Shown here in pieces: positions 26,314 to 35,040 of a stretch of 64,000 bases of DNA; within the stretch, counting starts at the first letter, position 1, and every line of letters begins with the position of its first letter. The notes below the pieces were generated by a model. It was given only the letters and a program-made list of their open reading frames with translations. It did no database searches and had not been told where the DNA came from. Source of the DNA: Pectobacterium cacticida (GTDB lineage: Bacteria; Pseudomonadota; Gammaproteobacteria; Enterobacterales; Enterobacteriaceae); NCBI RefSeq assembly GCF_036885195.1, contig NZ_CP133656.1:2976001-3040000 (forward strand), read 5' to 3'. Position numbers and translations under genes: made by a program.

Positions 26314-27300
26314 ATGAAATTATTGCAACCGTTAACGTTACTACTCGCCTCTTGTGCATTTGTACCGACGCTCTCGCAGGCGCAGGATATCGCCCAGGTT
26401 AAAACGCAGCCGGGTTATTACCGCATGATGTTGGGGCAATTCGAAATCACGGCACTGTCCGACGGCACCAATATCATGCCAATGGATAAACTGTTACAGC
26501 GGACACCACCGGAAAGAATTACCGAACTGCTGGCAGAAAAAGCACTGAAGCCGCAGGTGGAAACCTCCATCAACGCCTATTTGGTCAATACCGGCAAACA
26601 CCTGATTCTAATCGATACTGGGAACGGTAAGCAGAGCAATCCTACGGTCGGAAAAGTGCTGCCGAACCTGATTGCGGCGGGCTACAAACCTCAACAGGTC
26701 GATACCATATTGATGACCCACCTGCACGGTGACCATTTTGGTGGTCTGGTACAGGACAGCAAACTGAACTATCCGAATGCGACCGTGTATGTCAGCCAGC
26801 CAGAAACCGACTTCTGGCTCAGCCCGGATAACCTGAAAAGCGCGCCAGAGAACGGAAAGGCGGCATTTCAACGTGTGCAAACTCTCTTTGATACCATTAA
26901 GAAAGAGCACAAGCTGAAAACGTTCCCGGCTCAGCAGACAATACTGCTGCCCGGCGTGACCGCGATACCCAGTCCTGGTCATACCCCTGGACATACGTCG
27001 TTTATGATCGAGAACGAGGGGCAAAAATTGCTGGTATGGGGAGACATTATTCACGCTGAAGCGGTACAAATGAGCTTACCAGCCACCACCATCAGCTTTG
27101 ACACAAATATGGATCAGGCGACGGCATCCCGTAATCAAGCGCTGGCCGACGCCGCGGAGCAAGGCTATTGGATCGCCGGGGCTCACCTGCCCTTCCCAGG
27201 TATCGGCCACGTCGGTACACGTTTGGAACGTAACGGCACCACCGACGGCTATCGCTGGCTGCCAGCGAATTACAGTTTGGCCGGGCTAAAAACTAAATGA
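26314..27300 (+). CDS. Exported metallo-beta-lactamase-fold hydrolase
   Basis: 328 residues with a Sec signal peptide (cut near residue 23, after LSQA). The MBL zinc motifs are complete: THLHGDHFGG (about 137-146), GHTPGHTSF (about 230-238), WGDIIHAEAVQ (third metal ligand, about 251) and a late histidine in AGAHLPFPG. The layout resembles the methyl-parathion-hydrolase/lactonase branch of the superfamily rather than true beta-lactamases. The substrate cannot be told from sequence; an acyl-homoserine lactone or another lactone/ester is possible. Divergent from queE, with an AAGGA ribosome site before the ATG. Confidence 0.85.
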   Translation: MKLLQPLTLLLASCAFVPTLSQAQDIAQVKTQPGYYRMMLGQFEITALSDGTNIMPMDKLLQRTPPERITELLAEKALKPQVETSINAYLVNTGKHLILIDTGNGKQSNPTVGKVLPNLIAAGYKPQQVDTILMTHLHGDHFGGLVQDSKLNYPNATVYVSQPETDFWLSPDNLKSAPENGKAAFQRVQTLFDTIKKEHKLKTFPAQQTILLPGVTAIPSPGHTPGHTSFMIENEGQKLLVWGDIIHAEAVQMSLPATTISFDTNMDQATASRNQALADAAEQGYWIAGAHLPFPGIGHVGTRLERNGTTDGYRWLPANYSLAGLKTK

Positions 27301-27395
27301 CAGAATCACGGTGACATCATGTACGAAATGGCCTCTAAACCGACATAATAGCTGCGATCAAGAGGCCCTGACTACACGTTGACGCCGTTCCTCTG

Positions 27396-28541
27396 TTACA
27401 GATACACGCGCAGATATTCCGCCAGACAAAGAATCGCCATCGCCTGACCATACGGCATAGAGGTTAATGCGATATTGCGATAGAAATCCAGATCGTTGCC
27501 CATCGCCGTACCGAAGGACACCTGCGTCAATTCGCCGTCATCATTAACGTGGTTAATCACGCCACGGATCGCTTTCTCGGCGACCTCCGCGTAGCGCTTA
27601 TCGACATAGCGCTTACGCACCGCTTTCAGGATGCCATAGGCAAAGCCTGCGGTTGCAGAGCTTTCAAGATAGGAAGTGGGATCGTCAATCAGCGTATGCC
27701 ACAGGCCGCTGTCATCCTGATATTTCGCCAATGCTTCGATCTGACTTTCTAACACCTGCAACAGGAAACGACGCGTGGCATTGTGTTCCGGCAGATCCAG
27801 CAGTTCGATAAATTCTGGAATGACAATGGTCAACCAGCTATTACCGCGCGCCCAACGTGCTTTGGCGTAGTTGTGTTTACCCTCAAATGTCCACCCGTGG
27901 AACCATAGCCCGCTTTCGCGATCCATCAAATATTGTACGTGCAGCAGAAACTGATACGTCGCCTCTTCCACAAACTCCGGACGATTTAACAGCTTGCCGA
28001 TTTTCGCCAGCGGCAGCACACTCATCATCAGCGTGTCATCCCACAACTGCTGATGGTTTTCGTTGTTATAAACGATGTGTTGCAGCCCCTGCCTGTCCGT
28101 GCGCGGCATTTCATACATTACCCACTCCGCCCAGCGTTCAATATAGGGTAACCAGCGCGCATCACCCGTTTCCTCATAGCGATAAGCCAGCGTCAGGAAC
28201 GGGCACACGGTGTTCACGTTCTTCGTCGGCGTACCTTCAGCCAAACGTTCAGTAAACCAGTCATCAATGATGGCACGCATTTGATCATCGCCAGTCTGCT
28301 GGTAATACTGATAAATCCCGTACAGCCCAATACCATGCGTCCATTCCCAGCCGGCCCAGCCTTTAGTGTCGATTACCCGACCATCGTCCAGTCGTAATAA
28401 GAATTCACCGGTTTTATCTTCAATATTCACCAGGTTATTGGTGATACGGCAAATCAGCGCCTTCAGATCCTCACGAGAAATGAAGCGTTCCGGCTGACGT
28501 AAAAGCGGGCTATGTTTTACACTGAATACGGTCATAGTCAT
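27396..28541 (-). CDS. rhiN: Unsaturated rhamnogalacturonyl hydrolase, GH105 (RhiN-like)
   Basis: Cleaves the unsaturated galacturonyl residue from oligomers made by rhamnogalacturonate lyase, in the cytoplasm (no signal peptide). 381 residues. GH105/GH88 (alpha/alpha)6-barrel motifs: GWEWTHGIGLYGIYQYY (about 64-80), QLWDDTLMMSVLPLAKIG (about 164-181; the acid catalyst aspartate), KARWARGNSWL and YLESSATAGFAYGILKAVRKRY. It is 37 bases after rhiT, so uptake and hydrolysis are co-transcribed as in Dickeya rhiTN. A second ATG two codons in (28535) has better spacing to the GGA ribosome site. Confidence 0.88.
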   Translation of the reverse strand: MTMTVFSVKHSPLLRQPERFISREDLKALICRITNNLVNIEDKTGEFLLRLDDGRVIDTKGWAGWEWTHGIGLYGIYQYYQQTGDDQMRAIIDDWFTERLAEGTPTKNVNTVCPFLTLAYRYEETGDARWLPYIERWAEWVMYEMPRTDRQGLQHIVYNNENHQQLWDDTLMMSVLPLAKIGKLLNRPEFVEEATYQFLLHVQYLMDRESGLWFHGWTFEGKHNYAKARWARGNSWLTIVIPEFIELLDLPEHNATRRFLLQVLESQIEALAKYQDDSGLWHTLIDDPTSYLESSATAGFAYGILKAVRKRYVDKRYAEVAEKAIRGVINHVNDDGELTQVSFGTAMGNDLDFYRNIALTSMPYGQAMAILCLAEYLRVYL

Positions 28542-28577
28542 TTATCCAATTAAATTATCAGTTAGCGATTAATACAG

Positions 28578-30137
28578 TTACGGTTGCGTGACGTGATTCG
28601 TTGACTTATCACCATTATGGCGGTTCAGGTAGCCAATGTTATTGTTGCCCCACAGCGATTCATATGGCATACCCGCCAGCATTTCGACCGTTGCCCGCGC
28701 CTGCGGCGTAATCTTTTCTGGCACCGGACGCCCGGCTTCACGCATTTTCTGCGTTTCTTCACGCAGCACGCCGTGCGTTTGCAGATTGAGTTTAAAGCGC
28801 AGCGACACCAGGAAGCCAAGTGCCAGCACCCCGACGGTGCCGAAGCTTAAAATCATCAGAATGGTGTGACTCACGCCTGGCGCCTGTTCGCTTTGCCCGG
28901 ACACAAAACCGGATAGCTGCAACACGATACCCACCAACATCACTGCGCCTGCCTGAGAGGCTTTGCGCGTCAATGTCATAATCCCGGCGAAAATCCCTTC
29001 ACGACGCTGTGCGGTGATCACTTCATCCACATCGGCAATGTAGGTGTAAGTATTCCACGGCACATAGTTGATGCCCCCGCGTCCAATACCGGCCAGCGCA
29101 GAAATTAATAGCAACAGAGAGAAGGTGTCGTGCATGCCGCTGTACCACAACGCGGCGTAGGAAAGCGCACTCAGGCCAAACAAGCACACAACGAGACGGT
29201 AGGACGGCGCTGGCCCGAAGCGAATACATAAGGGGATCATGCCAATGACCGCGATAAATTGCATAATCGCCATTGTCCCCATCAGGTTAGACGCCACCGT
29301 CGGGCTTTGCATCAGCACAAACACCACGTAGTACGTAAACACGGCGTTAAACACGTCTTGAGCAATATACCCGCCCAGATACATGCCGAGATGCTGACGG
29401 AAAATACGAATACGCAGCGTGGAGACCAGTTCAGTATTCAACCGCTTCAGGCTTTGTCCCAACGTCAGAGACTGGCGCTCTTTTTCCGCACGTAACGACG
29501 CCTCCGACATCTCTTCGCGTGGCCGTTCCCAGGTAAAGCAATAGACCAGCGTCAGCACCAATGCGCAGATGATGGAGAACACCAGACTCGAATAGAAGAA
29601 GGAGACGGCATTGTCTTTACCAAAGTAACCTAACAGGATACCCGGCAAGAAGGCGGCCAGAATCGCAGAGAGTTGCGCCAGCGCGATACGCGCACCGGAA
29701 AACTTGGTTTTCTGTTTGAAATCATCGGTCATTTCCGGCACCAGCGTTTCATACGGCACCAGCACCATGGTGTAAACGACATCGAACAGCAGGTACGTCA
29801 GCAAATAGTACCAATAACCCATATCGCCAACCCACATAAAGCTGTAGCTGAAGACACAGGGAATACCAAGTAGAATAAAGAATTTACGACGGCCAAAACG
29901 CTTACCCAGCCAGGTGGAGCCGAAATTATCGGTCAGGAAGCCCATGAGCGGGCTAACGACGGCGTCCAGCACGCGCGCCATGGCAAAAATAAACGTTGCC
30001 TCTATCGGCGTTAAACCACAGAACGTGGTGTAAAAGTAGAGTAACCAGGCCGCCGTCAGCGCGGTGGTACCTGCCCCAAGAAAATCCCCTGAACCGTAAG
30101 CTAAATAGTTAGCCAACCCGATCTTACGTGTTTTCAT
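28578..30137 (-). CDS. rhiT: Rhamnogalacturonide transporter RhiT (GPH sugar:cation symporter family)
   Basis: Inner-membrane symporter of the glycoside-pentoside-hexuronide family that imports rhamnogalacturonan oligomers. Start chosen at 30137 (MKTRKIGLANYLAYGSGDF) because GGAAGG lies 6 bases upstream; the ATG two codons earlier would have no spacing. About 519 residues with some 12 hydrophobic segments; the MAR-D-A-DPLMG-like motif MARVLDAVVSPLMGFLTDN (about 54-72) and GKRFGRRKFFILLG are typical of GPH transporters. With rhiN downstream it forms a pectin side-branch utilisation pair. Confidence 0.9.
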   Translation of the reverse strand: MKTRKIGLANYLAYGSGDFLGAGTTALTAAWLLYFYTTFCGLTPIEATFIFAMARVLDAVVSPLMGFLTDNFGSTWLGKRFGRRKFFILLGIPCVFSYSFMWVGDMGYWYYLLTYLLFDVVYTMVLVPYETLVPEMTDDFKQKTKFSGARIALAQLSAILAAFLPGILLGYFGKDNAVSFFYSSLVFSIICALVLTLVYCFTWERPREEMSEASLRAEKERQSLTLGQSLKRLNTELVSTLRIRIFRQHLGMYLGGYIAQDVFNAVFTYYVVFVLMQSPTVASNLMGTMAIMQFIAVIGMIPLCIRFGPAPSYRLVVCLFGLSALSYAALWYSGMHDTFSLLLLISALAGIGRGGINYVPWNTYTYIADVDEVITAQRREGIFAGIMTLTRKASQAGAVMLVGIVLQLSGFVSGQSEQAPGVSHTILMILSFGTVGVLALGFLVSLRFKLNLQTHGVLREETQKMREAGRPVPEKITPQARATVEMLAGMPYESLWGNNNIGYLNRHNGDKSTNHVTQP

Positions 30138-30202
30138 CGCCATCCTTCCCCGTACATTTTTAGTTATGAAGGTGTCACGCGGTTACGTTAGCGCCCGATG
30201 AG

Positions 30203-30219
30203 GTGGAAAACCTTTCCAC
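30203..30219. promoter_or_regulatory. 17-base perfect palindrome upstream of rhiT
   Basis: GTGGAAA-ACC-TTTCCAC, about 66-82 bases upstream of the rhiT start, in a good place for an operator. The half sites recall KdgR boxes (GAAA..TTTC), the main pectinolysis repressor of soft-rot bacteria, but the spacer is three bases instead of five, so the assignment is open. Between here and the eno terminator (30220-30490) I see nothing gene-like. Confidence 0.5.
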
Positions 30220-30492
30220 TTTTGCCACCCCAGACGCCATGCTGGCAACACAGAGAAGATTGGCGCGATCTGCTTCAAAGATTTTATAAAAAGCTATTTT
30301 AACTGAATAAAACCCATAGTTCGTTTAAGGCGATCACAGGATGAGGATGGGGGTGGAATGCCAGAAAAAGAGTAGTACGAAACACGATATCCCGAAGGGA
30401 TAATCACCATAAGTCACGAATAAGCGGCGTGTTTTCTATCATTTCGGTAAGAGTTTCCTCCGCCAGAGTGACAGACAGGAATAGTCGCCATA

Positions 30493-30530
30493 AAAAAATC
30501 CAGAAACGCTTTCACGCTTCTGGATTTTTA
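30493..30530 (-). terminator. Rho-independent terminator of eno
   Basis: A 12-bp stem AAAAATCCAGAA / TTCTGGATTTTT (30495-30506 with 30519-30530), containing a small extra GC stem, with a T-run on either strand. It begins 57 bases after the eno stop on the minus strand. Confidence 0.85.
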
Positions 30531-30587
30531 TAGTCATCATGCTGGCCTATCTCAGGCGACGCTCTCAGTGGCCTGAAGACACCAGAA

Positions 30588-31886
30588 TTACTGGCCTTTA
30601 ACTTCTTTCAGACCGTTGAACGGAGCAGCACTACCTAGCGCTTCTTCGATACGAATCAGTTGGTTATATTTTGCAACACGGTCAGAACGACTCATAGAAC
30701 CGGTTTTGATCTGACCCGCGGCCGTACCGACGGCCAGGTCAGCGATAGTCGCATCTTCGGTTTCGCCAGAACGGTGAGAAATGATCGCCGTGTAGCCCGC
30801 ATCTTTCGCCATCTTGATAGCCGCCAGCGTTTCGGTCAGAGAACCGATCTGGTTAAATTTGATCAGAATGGAGTTCGCGATGCCTTTCTCGATGCCTTCT
30901 TTCAGGATCTTGGTATTGGTGACGAACAGGTCGTCGCCAACCAACTGGATCTTGTCGCCCAGCACTTTGGTCTGGTAAGCAAAACCATCCCAGTCAGATT
31001 CGTTCAGGCCATCTTCGATAGAAACGATCGGATACTGCTTAGTCAGCTCTTCCAGGTAATGGGTGAATTCTTGAGAGGTAAAGGTTTTTCCTTCCCCTTT
31101 CAGCTCGTAATTACCGGTTTCTTTGTTGTAGAACTCAGAAGCGGCGCAGTCCATCGCCAGCGTGACGTCTTTACCCAGGACGTAACCGGCTTTTTCAACG
31201 GCTTCCTTGATCGCGGCGAGTGCGGCAGCGTTGGACTCCAGGTTCGGCGCATAGCCGCCTTCATCACCGACTGCCGTGTTCATGCCTTTAGCCTTCAGCA
31301 CTTTAGCCAGATTATGGAACACTTCAGAGCCGATACGAACGGCTTCTTTCAGCGTTTTTGCGCCAACAGGCTGAATCATGAATTCCTGAATATCAACGTT
31401 GTTGTCCGCATGTTCGCCGCCGTTGATGATATTCATCATCGGCAATGGCATAGAATATTTGCCCGGCGTGCCATTCAGTTCAGCAATGTGCGCGTACAAC
31501 GGCAAACCTTTTGATGCAGCGGCTGCTTTAGCCGTCGCCAGAGACACCGCCAGAATGGCGTTAGCGCCGAACTTAGATTTATTTTCTGTGCCATCCAGGT
31601 CGATCATGATTTTATCGATGTTCGCCTGATCTTTCGCATCTTTACCCAGTACAGCCTGAGCAATCGGGCCGTTAACCGCAGCAACGGCTTTGGTTACGCC
31701 TTTGCCCAGAAAACGGGATTTATCACCGTCACGCAGTTCCAGCGCTTCGCGAGAGCCGGTAGATGCCCCTGATGGCGCAGCGGCCAACCCGACAAACCCG
31801 CCTTCCAGATGGACTTCAGCTTCAACAGTCGGGTTTCCGCGTGAGTCGATGATTTCGCGACCAATGACTTTAACAATTTTGGACAT
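30588..31886 (-). CDS. eno: Enolase
   Basis: 2-phosphoglycerate to phosphoenolpyruvate in glycolysis; also a scaffold component of the RNA degradosome. 432 residues, as in E. coli. Landmarks: GREIIDSRGNPTVEAEV near the start, PSGASTGSREALELRD loop (about 38-53), the proton-donor region GDEGGYAPNL (about 208-217), metal ligands in VSIEDGLNE and LVGDDLFVTN, and the catalytic SHRSGETEDATIADLAVG (about 370-387). Follows pyrG by 93 bases. Confidence 0.99.
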   Translation of the reverse strand: MSKIVKVIGREIIDSRGNPTVEAEVHLEGGFVGLAAAPSGASTGSREALELRDGDKSRFLGKGVTKAVAAVNGPIAQAVLGKDAKDQANIDKIMIDLDGTENKSKFGANAILAVSLATAKAAAASKGLPLYAHIAELNGTPGKYSMPLPMMNIINGGEHADNNVDIQEFMIQPVGAKTLKEAVRIGSEVFHNLAKVLKAKGMNTAVGDEGGYAPNLESNAAALAAIKEAVEKAGYVLGKDVTLAMDCAASEFYNKETGNYELKGEGKTFTSQEFTHYLEELTKQYPIVSIEDGLNESDWDGFAYQTKVLGDKIQLVGDDLFVTNTKILKEGIEKGIANSILIKFNQIGSLTETLAAIKMAKDAGYTAIISHRSGETEDATIADLAVGTAAGQIKTGSMSRSDRVAKYNQLIRIEEALGSAAPFNGLKEVKGQ

Positions 31887-31938
31887 TAGATTTTCCTCAG
31901 TACAAGTTAAACTTTAGACAGAACTAAAACCCTAGACG

Positions 31939-31969
31939 AGCAACGCGCGATGAGCGATCGCGCGTTGCT
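31939..31969. other. Strong hairpin in the pyrG-eno spacer
   Basis: A perfect 13-bp stem AGCAACGCGCGAT / ATCGCGCGTTGCT with a 5-base loop, right after the pyrG stop (31980). On the minus strand the nearest T-run (GGGTTTTAG) is about 9 bases on, so termination may be partial; it could separate pyrG and eno expression. Confidence 0.55.
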
Positions 31970-31979
31970 GATATAATGC

Positions 31980-33617
31980 TTACTTCATCTGGCGCTTCTG
32001 GTACGCGCCAGCGGCTTTAATAAAGCCGGCAAACAAGGGGTGTCCATCGCGCGGCGTTGATGTGAATTCCGGGTGGAATTGACAGGCAACGAACCAGGGA
32101 TGATCGGGTAACTCGACAATCTCCACCAGTTTGCGGTCGGCGGAAAGACCAGCAACCCGTAATCCCGCCGCTTCAATCTGTTTCAACAACATATTGTTAA
32201 CTTCGTAACGATGGCGATGACGTTCGATAATCGTCGGCTCACCATACATCTGACGCACCAGACTACCTTCGGTCAGATGGCATTGTTGACCACCAACGCG
32301 CATAGTCCCGCCCAGATCGCTGGCTTCATCACGAACTTCAACATTACCGTTCTCATCACGCCACTCTGTAATCAACGCAACGACGGGGTACTTACAGTCT
32401 GGCACGAACTCTGTGGAGTTTGCCCCTTCCATCCCGACAACGTTACGGGCAAATTCCATTAATGCGACCTGCATCCCCAGGCAAATGCCCAGATAAGGGA
32501 TATTGTTCTCACGGGCGTAGCGCGCCGACATGACCTTACCTTCGACGCCACGGTAGCCAAAACCGCCCGGAACCAGAATGGCGTCCAAATCTTTCAAGAC
32601 TTCGACTCCGCGGGTTTCAACATCCTGTGAATCGATAAGCCGAATATTCACCGTTAGACGGTTCTTCAACCCGCCGTGTTTCAGCGCTTCAATCACGGAT
32701 TTGTAGGCATCGGGTAACGCAACATATTTGCCGACCATACCGATTGTCACTTCGCCGCCCGGATTGGCCTCTTCGTACACAACCTGTTCCCACTCCGACA
32801 GATTCGCTTCGGGGCAATCCAAGCTGAATCGTTTACAAATATAATCGTCCAACCCCTGCGATTTCAATAGCGCCGGGATTTTATAAATCGAATCAATGTC
32901 TTTAAGGGATATTACTGCTTTTTCCGGCACATTACAGAATAAAGCAATTTTTGCACGCTCGTTGGCAGGCACAGTACGATCGGAACGACAAATCAGCACG
33001 TCGGGCTGAATACCAATAGAAAGGAGCTCTTTTACGGAATGCTGCGTCGGCTTGGTTTTCACTTCACCTGCCGCTGCCAGATACGGCACCAGCGTCAGAT
33101 GCATAAACAAGGTGTGCTCACGACCGACTTGTACTGCCATCTGCCGAATCGCTTCAAGAAAGGGCAAGGATTCGATATCACCAACCGTTCCGCCGATTTC
33201 GACCAGCACGACATCATGACCTTCGCCACCTTCAATGATGCGCTCTTTGATCGCGTTGGTGATATGTGGAATCACCTGAATGGTCGCGCCTAAATAGTCG
33301 CCACGGCGCTCTTTGCGCAGCACATCGGAGTAAATTCGCCCTGTGGTGAAATTATTACGGCGCGACATTTTGGTGCGAATGAACCGTTCATAGTGCCCCA
33401 AGTCCAGATCGGTTTCAGCGCCGTCTTCGGTGACAAACACTTCGCCATGCTGCGTCGGACTCATCGTGCCCGGATCCACATTGATATACGGGTCCAGTTT
33501 CATGATGGTAACGTTGAGGCCACGGGCTTCGAGAATAGCCGCCAGGGAGGCTGCGGCAATGCCTTTACCCAGAGAGGAAACGACCCCGCCGGTCACAAAA
33601 ATATAATTAGTTGTCAT
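31980..33617 (-). CDS. pyrG: CTP synthase
   Basis: UTP plus glutamine plus ATP to CTP. 545 residues. The N-terminal amidoligase domain begins with FVTGGVVSSLGKGIAAASLAAIL (P-loop, about 7-29); the C-terminal glutamine amidotransferase domain (about 290-545) has the oxyanion/nucleophile motif GICLGMQVALMEFARN (cysteine about 379) and the His-Glu pair in CQFHPEFTSTPRDGHPLF (His about 515). Confidence 0.99.
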   Translation of the reverse strand: MTTNYIFVTGGVVSSLGKGIAAASLAAILEARGLNVTIMKLDPYINVDPGTMSPTQHGEVFVTEDGAETDLDLGHYERFIRTKMSRRNNFTTGRIYSDVLRKERRGDYLGATIQVIPHITNAIKERIIEGGEGHDVVLVEIGGTVGDIESLPFLEAIRQMAVQVGREHTLFMHLTLVPYLAAAGEVKTKPTQHSVKELLSIGIQPDVLICRSDRTVPANERAKIALFCNVPEKAVISLKDIDSIYKIPALLKSQGLDDYICKRFSLDCPEANLSEWEQVVYEEANPGGEVTIGMVGKYVALPDAYKSVIEALKHGGLKNRLTVNIRLIDSQDVETRGVEVLKDLDAILVPGGFGYRGVEGKVMSARYARENNIPYLGICLGMQVALMEFARNVVGMEGANSTEFVPDCKYPVVALITEWRDENGNVEVRDEASDLGGTMRVGGQQCHLTEGSLVRQMYGEPTIIERHRHRYEVNNMLLKQIEAAGLRVAGLSADRKLVEIVELPDHPWFVACQFHPEFTSTPRDGHPLFAGFIKAAGAYQKRQMK

Positions 33618-33843
33618 GCTGAACCTGAGAGTTTAGGTTTAAGGACGATGGAAGTACCAAGACGGGAAAGTAGTATACCTGAACCTAATGATCGCCACAA
33701 ATGTTCGTTTTATACAGTATGGCGATCACCACACACCGGTAGACAGATTAAAACTGCCGATATCAAAACCCGTAATAACATTAAAAAACAAAACAATAGA
33801 AAGATTTAAATCAACAAATAAGGATTATAATAATGAATACACA

Positions 33844-34656
33844 TTAATGCCCTATTTCTTGCTTTTTTACCTGCTGCCATGCGGCTTCCATTTCGTCCAG
33901 TGTCGCCTGTTCCAACGTTTTTCCTGATGCAATAACGAGTTGTTCTACCTGGCGAAAACGACGTTCGAACTTACGATTCGCCGCCTGTAATGCATTTTCG
34001 GCCTTATGCCCTAAATGGCGAGAAAGATTAACGGTAGCAAACAATAAATCACCAATCTCTTCACCTAATTTATCTTCATCGACTACGGCCTGGCGCGCCT
34101 CAACCATCACCTCATCAATCTCTTCATACACTTTATCGAGTACCGGACCCAGGCTATCCCAATCGAAGCCAACTGATGCACAACGCTGCTGAATTTTTTG
34201 CGCTTTCATCAAGGCTGGCAATATATCTGGAATATCATCCAGAGGAGAAAGACGATCTTTCTGTGCTCGCTCCTGCGCTTTTGTCTGTTCCCAATTAGCC
34301 AAAACGGCATCGCTATCCGCTAGCGTCTGTTCCCCGAAAATATGCGGATGGCGACGTTCCAGCTTGTCGCTGATGGCGTTACACACATCGGAGAAATCGA
34401 ACAAGCCCTTTTCCTGTGCCATTTGCGCATAGAACACCACCTGAAACAGCAAATCGCCCAGTTCACCGCGCAGATCGTCAAAATCCTGACGGCTGATGGC
34501 ATCCAGTACTTCGTAGGTTTCTTCCAGCGTATAAGGTGCGATCGTGTCAAATGTCTGTTTCTTATCCCACGGGCAACCCTTTTCGGGGTCGCGCAGGGTT
34601 TGCATGATGGCGAGCAGGCGCTCGAGGGAAGATCGATTCGTCAAAGATACGGTCAT
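33844..34656 (-). CDS. mazG: Nucleoside triphosphate pyrophosphohydrolase MazG
   Basis: Hydrolyses NTPs and dNTPs to NMP plus PPi. The frame stays open to 34920, but the ATG at 34656 (MTVSLTNRSSLERLLAIMQTLRDP) matches the family start and gives 270 residues; the extra upstream frame runs through a palindromic repeat. The tandem MazG domains show CPWDKKQTFDTIAPYTLEETYEVLDAI (residues about 28-54), ELGDLLFQVVFYAQ, and in the second half EEIDEVMVEARQ and EEIGDLLFATVNLSRHL. In E. coli mazEF lie between relA and mazG; here they are absent. Confidence 0.96.
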   Translation of the reverse strand: MTVSLTNRSSLERLLAIMQTLRDPEKGCPWDKKQTFDTIAPYTLEETYEVLDAISRQDFDDLRGELGDLLFQVVFYAQMAQEKGLFDFSDVCNAISDKLERRHPHIFGEQTLADSDAVLANWEQTKAQERAQKDRLSPLDDIPDILPALMKAQKIQQRCASVGFDWDSLGPVLDKVYEEIDEVMVEARQAVVDEDKLGEEIGDLLFATVNLSRHLGHKAENALQAANRKFERRFRQVEQLVIASGKTLEQATLDEMEAAWQQVKKQEIGH

Positions 34657-34740
34657 AATATTCCTGAAAAATTTTGTATAAAAATAATGGCAACCAACTT
34701 CGACTAAAAAGCACAAAGGCATCACTATTTTCATTTCAAC

Positions 34741-34944
34741 GGCGTAAAAAATTGTGCTGAGATGCACATGACCGCCGAGTGAGCCGCAGGGATGCGGCGA
34801 CGAAAACCTGTGCCGCGTAGGGAACGCGTCACAGGTGGCTCGACAGCGGACATTTGCATCGAAGGAACCGCAACGCGGCACAATTATCGCCAAAAGCCAG
34901 GGTTCTGAGGGATGCGGCACCTGAGCATCCCTCAGTCGGGCGTG
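34741..34944. repeat. Structured palindromic repeat, copy B (between relA and mazG)
   Basis: Fills half of the 384-base gap between relA and mazG. Outer stem: GGCG (34741-34744) and AATTGTGC (34750-34757) pair with GCACAATT (34878-34885) and CGCC (34888-34891). Inside: GCCGC/GCGGC near 34783-34798; ACCTGTG/CACAGGT (34806-34836) holding CGCGT/ACGCG. After AAAAGCCAGGG comes a terminal hairpin CTGAGGGATGC / GCATCCCTCAG (34905-34935) and TCGGGCGTG. Same plan and same conserved ends as 16371-16544, but the stems differ in sequence while staying paired. Confidence 0.75.
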
Positions 34945-35040
34945 GCAATGGTGCTACAAAGAACACAATTGCTAACTACGCACGAAACTTTTCACCACAC
35001 TCGTACAAAGTTTTCAACTGGCTGATGGTGAAAACATCAT

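Noticed and set aside
30203..30219. Canonical KdgR box
   Set aside because: Half sites are similar but the central spacer is three, not five bases; kept only as an unassigned palindrome.
34657..34920. 88-codon upstream extension of mazG
   Set aside because: It runs through the palindromic repeat and is not part of the MazG family; the ATG at 34656 fits family length.
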